Below are positions 1-4,477 of a DNA stretch of 6,785 nt, piece by piece. A program made the position numbers and the translations under genes. The DNA comes from Oscillospiraceae bacterium (GTDB taxonomy: Bacteria > Bacillota > Clostridia > Oscillospirales > Ruminococcaceae). Numbering within the stretch: the stretch's first letter is position 1; every line of letters begins with the position of its first letter. The notes under the pieces are model-generated. The model ran no database searches and was not told the origin of the DNA. It saw only the letters and a program-made list of their open reading frames with translations. Location: NCBI GenBank assembly GCA_900768705.1, contig CAAGEB010000092.1, positions 1-6,785 on the forward strand, in the 5' to 3' direction.

Positions 1-1373
1 GAAAACGCATCTACCTTGTCGCAGATTTTGATGGCGAATGTGCCGGAAAAGTATTATTTGAGTCAGAAAGCGTGTCGGGGTATTCTGCGGAGAGCTTCCG
101 CGCGTGGCAAAGAACTGCCGCCGCTGCTGAAAGCTGCGCTGGAGCGACAGGCGCAGTCTGTCTGAACGACCAAGGTGGCAACAGAATGGACGTGACGGAG
201 GAAGTTACTTGCACTCTCCGAGCCGAAGCTCACCACCCGCCTTGCGTGATGGATTCAGTGGCGGGCGCGTCCTGTGCGGGGTTTTGCACAGAGCATTCGG
301 CTAAGGCAAGAAGTATCGGTTACGAAGATGAAACCTCGCCTACCCTCCGCGCAGGGACTGTTCCGGCAACGGTTTATGAAAATCACTCACAGGATACACG
401 CTACACCGAGTTGAACGGTATTGCTCCTACCGTATTATCAACCTACGGAACCGGTGGCAACAATCAGCCGTTCGTTGTAGAAACTCCCTACACGCTGAAA
501 ATACGCAGCGGTTGCGATGGTGGCGGAAAGGGTGCGCTTGTGCAGACGGATAAATCTGCCACGCTTTCTTGCAACAACGACCAAACCGTGTTCGTGCCGT
601 TTGGAATATGCTCTGACGGGAGCAACTCAATGAAATCCGACAATCCTCACAGTGGGATTTACAGAGCCGAAACAGCACGAACCCTTGACGGCAATGGTGG
701 CAATCCCTCTTGTAATCAGGGCGGTATCGCAGTGGTTTCGGTGCAGGGTTCAATGATAGGCAGAGCCGACAAGAACGGTCCTCAAGGCAGCGGCATTAAC
801 GAGGACGTTTCGTTCACGCTGAATGCTACCGACCGCCACGCTGTTGCGTTCTCACAGGAAACCTATGATAAGTACGCTCAAAACGACAAGTGCGGTGCAC
901 TCCGAGCCTGCGGCGGTATGTACGGCGGGGGTTCGGAAACCCTTGTGTATAGCACAAGCAAGAATTCTTACCACACAGATGCGGAGGAGAATATCGCAAA
1001 CACACTCGTTGCAACCGACTACAAAGACCCGCCCACTGTGAATTCTCCCGAGTACATAGTCCGCAGGCTCACTCCAACCGAGTGCACACGGCTGCAAGGC
1101 TTTCCCGATTGGTGGTGCAGTGACCTCGACACGGACGAGCCGACCGATGATGAAATCAAGTTCTGGAGAGATGTCTTTGAAACACACCGAAAGATTGTCG
1201 GAACGTCCTCAAAGCCGAAATCCGACAGCCAAATCCGTTCATGGCTGAAAAATCCCCACAGCGACTCTGCGGAGTACAAGCTGTGGGGTAATGGTGTTGC
1301 CTTGCCGTGTGTTTTCTTTGTGCTTTCGGGGATTGTGTACTGTACACAGCTGAGCGCCGAAAAGATTGTGTAG
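1..1373 (+). CDS. C5-cytosine DNA methyltransferase, C-terminal part (5' end outside window)
   Basis: The frame is open from base 3 to the TAG at 1371-1373, so the gene begins upstream; the GTG at 72 is internal. The first visible residues, KRIYLV, fit motif VIII of C5-cytosine methyltransferases. RRLTPTECTRLQGFPDWW (about 1060-1113) is motif IX and GNGVALPCV (about 1287-1313) is motif X. The catalytic Pro-Cys motif IV and the SAM-binding motif I must lie upstream. Such enzymes transfer a methyl group from S-adenosylmethionine to C5 of cytosine in a short DNA target; phages use them to evade host restriction. The stretch between motifs VIII and IX, where the target recognition domain sits, is unusually long (about 340 residues) and built of degenerate repeats with a T-L core followed by V-V. 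No restriction endonuclease is visible beside it, so an orphan phage methyltransferase is likely. Family certain; specificity unknown. Confidence 0.93.
   Translation, partial: KRIYLVADFDGECAGKVLFESESVSGYSAESFRAWQRTAAAAESCAGATGAVCLNDQGGNRMDVTEEVTCTLRAEAHHPPCVMDSVAGASCAGFCTEHSAKARSIGYEDETSPTLRAGTVPATVYENHSQDTRYTELNGIAPTVLSTYGTGGNNQPFVVETPYTLKIRSGCDGGGKGALVQTDKSATLSCNNDQTVFVPFGICSDGSNSMKSDNPHSGIYRAETARTLDGNGGNPSCNQGGIAVVSVQGSMIGRADKNGPQGSGINEDVSFTLNATDRHAVAFSQETYDKYAQNDKCGALRACGGMYGGGSETLVYSTSKNSYHTDAEENIANTLVATDYKDPPTVNSPEYIVRRLTPTECTRLQGFPDWWCSDLDTDEPTDDEIKFWRDVFETHRKIVGTSSKPKSDSQIRSWLKNPHSDSAEYKLWGNGVALPCVFFVLSGIVYCTQLSAEKIV
198..1041 (+). repeat. Degenerate protein-level repeats in the methyltransferase target-recognition region
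   Basis: About eight units can be picked out by eye, each with a T-L (or A-L, P-T-V) core and, after 5-20 residues, a V-V, V-F or T-V strand. Examples are VTCTLRAEAHHPPCVM, SPTLRAGTVPATVY, APTVLSTYGTGGNNQPFVV, ARTLDGNGG...GIAVV, SFTLNATDRHAVAF and ANTLVATDYKDPPTV. Unit length and linkers vary, so this is not a simple tandem DNA repeat. The units lie wholly between motif VIII and motif IX. Similar T-L-x-A motifs are common in phage C5 methyltransferases; that each unit is a separate DNA-contacting element is inference. Confidence 0.6.
1334..1348. promoter_or_regulatory. 15-bp palindrome TGTGTAC-T-GTACACA
   Basis: Perfect inverted repeat of two 7-bp arms around one central T, inside the last codons of the methyltransferase gene and ending 34 bp before the -35 box of the 1383-1411 promoter. 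Related half-sites occur near the other two promoter copies: TGTACACA at 2383-2390, TTGTGTACA at 4141-4149 and TGTGTACA at 4196-4203. It could be an operator for a dimeric repressor. It may also be chance, since it is coding sequence. Confidence 0.35.
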
Positions 1374-1413
1374 TAATACCGCTTGATAAATGTGCCTTTC
1401 AGAGTTAATATGT
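1373..1413 (+). promoter_or_regulatory. Promoter cassette copy 1 (upstream of the 218-aa gene)
   Basis: Sigma-A-type promoter: -35 TTGATA at 1383-1388, 17-bp spacer, -10 TAATAT at 1406-1411. It is the first of three copies of a 41-bp element; aligned without gaps it matches copy 3 at 30 of 41 positions by hand count. Nearly all differences are in the first two bases and the middle of the spacer, so this copy lacks the ACCGC/GCGGT inverted repeat of copy 3. The predicted start near 1418 would give a leader of about 20 nt that already contains the AAAGGAGG ribosome binding site at 1421-1428. The element begins at the last base of the methyltransferase stop codon. Confidence 0.72.
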
Positions 1414-1437
1414 AATCAAAAAAGGAGGGCAAAAGTC

Positions 1438-2094
1438 ATGATAATTAACTACAACGCACAGGACAGAAAGTCGCTTGTGAAAGCAATCAGCGAGTTCACG
1501 GGAGCGGACGCGGTTTACTTGCGAACACCGACATACGCTTACCGCATTGATTATTTCACGGTGACCCGCGAGGGCAACCTTGAATTCGATGACAGAGCCG
1601 ACAGCGAGGAAATCGAGAACCTTATTGAGTTCCTTGCCAAGCGCGGTTTTGTTGCAGAAAGCTCCGAACAGGTCACCGATGAAAGCATAGGTCTTACGGT
1701 CGAAGTTCCGCTTGAGGGCGCGGCGGTTGAGAACCTCACTAAGTTGCTTGACGCAAAAGGCAGACTTATCCGCAAAGCCTTAGCGGTGGATAAGCTGCCG
1801 ATTGAGGTCACGGACAGCACGGTGAAGTTCCCGTGGTTTTCCGAGTGTGGCGCTGACGAGTGCAAGGCATACACGCATTTTGTTTCCGCGCTCTGCGAAC
1901 TTGCCGCCAACGCAAAGCGGGTCACAGCAAAGGAAAAGGAAACCGACAACGACAAGTACGCTTTCCGCTGCTTTCTGCTGCGGCTTGGGTTCATAGGCGC
2001 GGAGTACAAAGCCGAGAGGAAAATTCTACTGAGAAACCTCACGGGGTCTTCGGCATTTAAGAACGGAGGTGCAACAAATGAAGTTTCCGAGTAA
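1438..2094 (+). CDS. Phage 'virulence-related' family protein of unknown function (218 aa)
   Basis: The ATG at 1438 is chosen because AAAGGAGG lies at 1421-1428; an earlier in-frame start at 1390 would fall inside the promoter. The protein resembles a family often labelled 'virulence-related protein' in clostridial prophages; that name rests on no known function. Visible parts are an N-terminal domain (residues 1-75, with YRIDYFTV and an acidic FDDRADSEEIENLIEFLA segment), a middle segment (about 80-140) ending in VKFPWF, and a C-terminal domain (143-210) with KYAFRCFLLRLGFIGAEYK. That last domain aligns without gaps to the C-terminus of the amidoligase encoded two genes downstream. There is no signal peptide or membrane segment, so it is probably cytoplasmic. 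Its 3' end overlaps the DUF4314 gene by 17 nt, implying co-translation. It may be an adaptor or substrate of the amidoligase, which is inference. Confidence 0.82.
   Translation: MIINYNAQDRKSLVKAISEFTGADAVYLRTPTYAYRIDYFTVTREGNLEFDDRADSEEIENLIEFLAKRGFVAESSEQVTDESIGLTVEVPLEGAAVENLTKLLDAKGRLIRKALAVDKLPIEVTDSTVKFPWFSECGADECKAYTHFVSALCELAANAKRVTAKEKETDNDKYAFRCFLLRLGFIGAEYKAERKILLRNLTGSSAFKNGGATNEVSE
1864..2067 (+). other. C-terminal domain shared with the amidoligase (copy in the 218-aa protein)
   Basis: Residues 143-210, from KAYTHF to SSAFKNG. A gapless 68-position alignment to amidoligase residues 245-312 (bases 3157-3360) gives 30 identities by hand count. The strongest run is LLRLGFIG, followed by matching E, K, R, L, G, AF and NG positions. 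The match sits at the extreme C-terminus of both proteins. Confidence 0.8.
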
Positions 2095-2302
2095 AGAAAC
2101 AGTCGAACAGTATCGCAGAGAATACCCTGTCGGCTGCCGTGTGGAGTTGGTATCAATGGACGATTTTCAAGCGCCGCCTATTGGCACTTGCGGAACGGTT
2201 CAAGGGGTCGATGACGCGGGTAATCTGCTTGTTCGGTGGGATAACGGCAGCGGCTTGAATGTCATTCTTGGTGTTGATTTGGTGCGAAAAATCCGTGGCT
2301 GA
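2078..2302 (+). CDS. DUF4314 family protein (74 aa)
   Basis: The start is ATG 2078, served by GGAGGT at 2065-2070 with a 7-nt gap; a GTG at 2069 overlaps that site and is rejected. The sequence (YPVGCRVELVSMDD, QAPPIGTCGTVQGVDDAG, LLVRWDNGSGLNVILGVD) matches the small beta-rich DUF4314 family. That family is widespread in Firmicutes phages and mobile elements and has no established function. The GTxGTVxGVDDxGxLxVxWDNG pattern resembles an SH3-like barrel such as KOW or PrcB-type folds, so binding of nucleic acid or protein is possible but not shown. Translation is probably coupled to the upstream gene, which it overlaps by 17 nt. It is the last gene of the first promoter unit, and a small inverted repeat follows the stop codon. 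Confidence 0.85.
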   Translation: MKFPSKETVEQYRREYPVGCRVELVSMDDFQAPPIGTCGTVQGVDDAGNLLVRWDNGSGLNVILGVDLVRKIRG

Positions 2303-2303
2303 T

Positions 2304-2326
2304 ATACACAATTTCTGCGTGTGTAT
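2304..2326 (+). promoter_or_regulatory. Inverted repeat ATACACA / TGTGTAT after the DUF4314 gene
   Basis: Arms 2304-2310 and 2320-2326 are perfectly complementary (7 bp) around a 9-nt loop. The AT-rich stem is directly after the stop codon and about 28 bp upstream of the -35 box of promoter copy 2. A related arrangement (ACACAA 4119-4124 with TTGTGT 4141-4146) stands before copy 3. No proper T tract follows, so an upstream operator is as likely as a weak terminator. Confidence 0.35.
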
Positions 2327-2344
2327 TTCGTGTATTATATTATC

Positions 2345-2385
2345 CAAATACCGCTTGCTATTATGTGGTTTTAGAGTTAATATGT
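2345..2385 (+). promoter_or_regulatory. Promoter cassette copy 2 (upstream of the amidoligase)
   Basis: -35 TTGCTA at 2355-2360, 17-bp spacer, -10 TAATAT at 2378-2383. The 41-bp element is identical to copy 3 at 39 of 41 positions by hand count; one of the two changes is in the -35 box (TTGCTA against TTGATA) and the other breaks one pair of the ACCGC/GCGGT inverted repeat. The predicted start is near 2390, giving a leader of about 35 nt before the amidoligase ATG. The 122 bp between genes (2303-2424) hold this promoter and the small inverted repeat just upstream. Confidence 0.8.
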
Positions 2386-2424
2386 ACACACCGAAAGGAA
2401 AACAAACACACGGAGGACACCACA

Positions 2425-3372
2425 ATGAACGCAAAAACCACAAAGCAGATTGAAGAGATGATGAACCAGACCATAGGGGTCGAGGTTGAGATGAACAGCA
2501 TAACAAGAGCGAAAGCCGCGCAGATTGCCGCAGACTTTTTCGGAACACACCGCCACGAAAACACCGCAGACCGCAACGGCTACTGCACCTACTCCGCATG
2601 GGACAGCGAGGGTCGGGAGTGGAAATTCCAGAAGGACGTCAGCATTTCGGGACCCGACAGCGGGAAATGTGAAATGGTCACCCCAATCATCACCTACAAG
2701 GACATGGAAACCTTGCAGGAGCTTATCCGCAGGCTTCGCAAGGCGGGCGCAAAGAGCGACGCGACAAGGGGCTGCGGAGTTCACATTCACATCGGAGCCA
2801 ACGGACACACGGCGCAGACCCTGCGAAACCTCGCAAACATAATGGCAAGCCATGAGAGCCTTCTCGCAAGCGCACTGAACCTCGACAGAAACCGCATGAG
2901 CCGCTACTGTCGAACGGTAAGCAAGGATTTTTTGGTGGAACTCAACCGCAAAAAGCCCAAGACCATGGCGGCGCTTGCGGACACCTGGTACGGCAGCCAA
3001 CACGCAAACTACGGTCGCGATCAGCATTACAACGACAGCCGCTACCATATGCTGAACCTCCACGCTACATTCACAAAGGGAACAATCGAGTTTCGGCTTT
3101 TCCAATTTGACGCGCCCTCGGGCGGCAAGCAGAACGGACTTCACGCGGGTCAGCTGAAAAGCTACATTCAGCTTTGCCTCGCGCTCAGCCAGCTTGCAAA
3201 GCAGGTCAAGACCGCAAGTTCAAATCCGCAGCAGACCGAGAACCCCAAGTACGCAATGAGAACTTGGCTTTTACGGCTCGGGTTCATCGGTGACGAGTTC
3301 AAGACCGCGCGGGAACTTTACACCAAACGGCTCGAGGGCGACACCGCATTCCGCAACGGCAGACCGCAGTAA
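2425..3372 (+). CDS. Amidoligase family protein (Amidoligase_2, glutamine-synthetase-like COOH-NH2 ligase)
   Basis: ATG 2425 is preceded by CGGAGG (2411-2416); an in-frame start at 2365 would fall inside the promoter. The 315-aa protein has the signature positions of phage amidoligases: GVEVEM (18-23), WKFQKDVSI (66-74), CEMVTPI (82-88), GCGVHIHIG (116-124) and YHMLNLHA...TIEFRLF (207-226). The acidic, His and Arg residues in these motifs fit the metal/ATP-binding site of glutamine-synthetase-like ligases, which join a carboxylate to an amine through an acyl phosphate. The substrate is unknown; a peptide tag, amino acid or polyamine would fit the family. Residues 245-312 form an extra C-terminal domain homologous to the upstream 218-aa protein. 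The gene has its own promoter and is followed by an intrinsic terminator. The next gene is a gamma-glutamylcyclotransferase homologue, a pairing predicted before from comparative genomics. Confidence 0.9.
   Translation: MNAKTTKQIEEMMNQTIGVEVEMNSITRAKAAQIAADFFGTHRHENTADRNGYCTYSAWDSEGREWKFQKDVSISGPDSGKCEMVTPIITYKDMETLQELIRRLRKAGAKSDATRGCGVHIHIGANGHTAQTLRNLANIMASHESLLASALNLDRNRMSRYCRTVSKDFLVELNRKKPKTMAALADTWYGSQHANYGRDQHYNDSRYHMLNLHATFTKGTIEFRLFQFDAPSGGKQNGLHAGQLKSYIQLCLALSQLAKQVKTASSNPQQTENPKYAMRTWLLRLGFIGDEFKTARELYTKRLEGDTAFRNGRPQ
3157..3360 (+). other. C-terminal domain shared with the 218-aa protein (copy in the amidoligase)
   Basis: Amidoligase residues 245-312, from KSYIQL to DTAFRNG, with the core KYAMRTWLLRLGFIGDEFK. 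It follows the conserved ligase motifs and is likely a separate helical module added to the catalytic domain. It aligns without gaps to residues 143-210 of the 1438-2094 product. Confidence 0.8.
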
Positions 3373-3419
3373 GCAGGAGTTAGCTTCCTGCCCCCAACTT
3401 CCCCCGCTCGGGGGCTTTT
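3373..3419 (+). terminator. Intrinsic terminator after the amidoligase
   Basis: Two hairpins follow the TAA directly: GCAGGA (3373-3378) with TCCTGC (3386-3391), then CCCCC (3401-3405) with GGGGG (3410-3414) followed by CTTTT. The second is a GC-rich stem plus T-run, a typical Rho-independent terminator. It separates the amidoligase transcript from the cyclotransferase gene, unless read-through is allowed. Confidence 0.8.
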
Positions 3420-3426
3420 GGTGGTA

Positions 3427-3462
3427 GAAAGGTGATTTCTGAAACTGAACCTTTCGGAAAGG
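3427..3462 (+). promoter_or_regulatory. Alternative base-pairing elements around the cyclotransferase ribosome binding site
   Basis: GAAAGGT (3427-3433) is a perfect complement of ACCTTTC (3449-3455). Most of that same segment is also complementary to GAAAGG (3457-3462), which is the probable Shine-Dalgarno of the ATG at 3471. The two pairings exclude each other: one would hide the ribosome binding site in a short CCTTT-CGG-AAAGG hairpin and the other would free it. No clear sigma-A promoter is visible in the roughly 50 bp between the terminator and the gene. The arms are short, so a regulatory role is speculative. Confidence 0.3.
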
Positions 3463-3470
3463 AAAACACT

Positions 3471-3938
3471 ATGAAACGATACTACTTAGCCTACGGCAGC
3501 AACTTGAATGTTCGGCAAATGGCTTGGCGGTGTCCTACGGCAAAGGCTGTGGGAACAGCAATCATCAAGGACTACGAACTGCTTTTCAAGGGCAGCAAAT
3601 CGAGTGCTTACCTCACGATTGAACCGAAACGCGGAGCGGAAGTTCCTGTTGCGGTCTGGTCGGTTGAACCCGCCGATGAGGAGCGACTTGATGTGTATGA
3701 GGGTTATCCGACATTCTACTACAAGGCTGAACTCGACTTGCCCGTGAGATATTTCTCGGGGAAGACCGTAGTCAGAAAGGCTTTCGTGTACATTATGCAC
3801 GAGGAGCGACCGCTAGGATTGCCGAGCGGTTCTTATGTACGAACCTGCCTTGACGGGTACAGAAATTTCGGGTTTGACGAGAGTATTCTTCTCGGGGCAT
3901 TGGAGAACATCAGGAGGGCTTGTTATGAAAACAGATAA
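3471..3938 (+). CDS. Gamma-glutamylcyclotransferase (GGCT/AIG2-like) family protein
   Basis: The ATG at 3471 has GGAAAGG at 3456-3462; an alternative GTG at 3432 lacks this support. The 155-aa product begins with YYLAYGSNLN, the substrate-binding loop of the GGCT fold (YGSN at residues 8-11), and carries RLDVYEGYP with Glu77 at the position of the catalytic acid. Family members cyclise the gamma-glutamyl group of gamma-glutamyl amines or peptides to 5-oxoproline, releasing the amine; length is normal for the family. It is cytoplasmic with no signal peptide. The position beside an amidoligase suggests it removes, trims or recycles the amide product of that enzyme. It overlaps the following zinc-ribbon gene by 14 nt. 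A terminator lies upstream and none of the three promoter cassettes precedes it directly, so expression may depend on read-through or an unrecognised promoter. Confidence 0.9.
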   Translation: MKRYYLAYGSNLNVRQMAWRCPTAKAVGTAIIKDYELLFKGSKSSAYLTIEPKRGAEVPVAVWSVEPADEERLDVYEGYPTFYYKAELDLPVRYFSGKTVVRKAFVYIMHEERPLGLPSGSYVRTCLDGYRNFGFDESILLGALENIRRACYENR

Positions 3939-4137
3939 CGGAGCAACGGTTCGCACCTGTCCGCTCTGTGGGGCGCAGTATCGGGGTTATCCCGCTCTGT
4001 CGAGAAAGTACCCCGACACACAGATTTGCCCAGATTGCGGCACACGGGAGGCTTTGGAAAGCATTGGTGTTTCAACCGCCGAGCAGGAGAAAATCCTCGG
4101 CATTATCCATCATAATACACACAATTCCGCCCGCTGA
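3925..4137 (+). CDS. Small zinc-ribbon protein (70 aa)
   Basis: ATG 3925 has AGGAGGG at 3912-3918. CPLC (Cys12, Cys15) and CPDC (Cys35, Cys38) form a four-cysteine zinc ribbon with a 19-residue loop that contains the segment YPALSRKYPDTQI. A short helical tail follows (EALESIGVSTAEQEKILGIIHH). Small proteins of this form are common in clostridial phages and conjugative elements; I know of no assigned function. A zinc ribbon of this size could bind DNA, RNA or a protein partner. The 14-nt overlap with the cyclotransferase gene suggests coupled translation and a shared task. The ribbon is well supported by the cysteines; the role is unknown. Confidence 0.8.
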   Translation: MKTDNGATVRTCPLCGAQYRGYPALSRKYPDTQICPDCGTREALESIGVSTAEQEKILGIIHHNTHNSAR

Positions 4138-4157
4138 TGTTTGTGTACATTATAATT

Positions 4158-4198
4158 CAAATACCGCTTGATATTATGCGGTTTTAGAGTTAATATGT
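4158..4198 (+). promoter_or_regulatory. Promoter cassette copy 3 (upstream of the 64-aa gene)
   Basis: -35 TTGATA at 4168-4173, 17-bp spacer, -10 TAATAT at 4191-4196, the best match to consensus of the three copies. The inverted repeat ACCGC (4163-4167) / GCGGT (4178-4182) flanks the -35 box and is intact only in this copy, which suggests an operator. A TATAAT at 4151-4156 lies just upstream without a recognisable -35 partner. TGTACA motifs sit on both sides (4144-4149 and 4198-4203). The predicted start is near 4203, about 28 nt before the ATG at 4231. Confidence 0.8.
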
Positions 4199-4230
4199 GT
4201 ACAACAAAAGAACACACGGAGGATAAGAAA

Positions 4231-4425
4231 ATGACACGATTTGAAAGAGATTTGAAAGACGCGCTTGAGGGTAACGAAATCGAGGTTCTCACAAAAAGAA
4301 AGCACGAAATCGACCGCCTTGAAACTGAACTGCGCTGCACAAAGAACGGATTTCGCAGACAGTGCTTGACACAGGAAATCGCAAGGCTCAAACGGGAGTA
4401 CAACGAGATTTCCGACAAATTCTAA
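4231..4425 (+). CDS. Small charged, probably coiled-coil protein (64 aa), function unknown
   Basis: ATG 4231 with CGGAGGA at 4217-4223. The product is rich in Glu, Lys and Arg and mostly helical by composition. KRKHEIDRLETELRC and TQEIARLKREYNEIS show hydrophobic spacing typical of a two-helix coiled coil or hairpin, linked by TKNGFRRQ. I do not recognise the family. It has its own strong promoter cassette and sits directly before the terminase gene, where many phages encode the small terminase subunit. At 64 residues, and with no clear helix-turn-helix, it is too short for a typical small terminase, so that role is only a possibility. The stop codon at 4423-4425 overlaps the first base of a hairpin. 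Confidence 0.72.
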   Translation: MTRFERDLKDALEGNEIEVLTKRKHEIDRLETELRCTKNGFRRQCLTQEIARLKREYNEISDKF

Positions 4426-4458
4426 AACGAACAACCCCAAGCGGGCTGTTCTTCGTTT
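4425..4458 (+). terminator. Hairpin between the 64-aa gene and the terminase (possible terminator)
   Basis: GAACAACCC (4429-4437) pairs with GGGCTGTTC (4443-4451) with one A-C mismatch around the loop CAAGC. The stem is extended by AAAC (4425-4428) with GTTT (4455-4458) across a 3-nt bulge. The T-tract is poor, so termination may be partial. CCCCAA (4435-4440) in the left arm and loop can instead pair with TTGGGG (4461-4466) at the terminase ribosome binding site, so this could also be a translational switch. Confidence 0.5.
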
Positions 4459-4477
4459 CGTTGGGGGGTGACAGGTC

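Noticed and set aside
72..1373. GTG at 72 as the start of a complete short methyltransferase.
   Set aside because: The frame is open to the left edge and encodes motif VIII upstream of this GTG, so it is an internal codon.
1551..2156. Minus-strand open frame of 201 codons opposite the 218-aa gene.
   Set aside because: It is a shadow of the plus-strand gene, serine-rich from complementing codons, with no recognisable family.
2377..3144. Long minus-strand open frame opposite the amidoligase (255 codons).
   Set aside because: It is antisense to a well-supported gene, its composition reflects the complement of that coding sequence, and no family features or convincing ribosome binding site were seen.
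4181..4198. GTTTTAGAGTTA in the repeated element resembles the start of type II CRISPR repeats.
   Set aside because: The copies are single, hundreds to thousands of bases apart, with no regular spacers or cas genes, and the segment is explained as the spacer and -10 part of a promoter.
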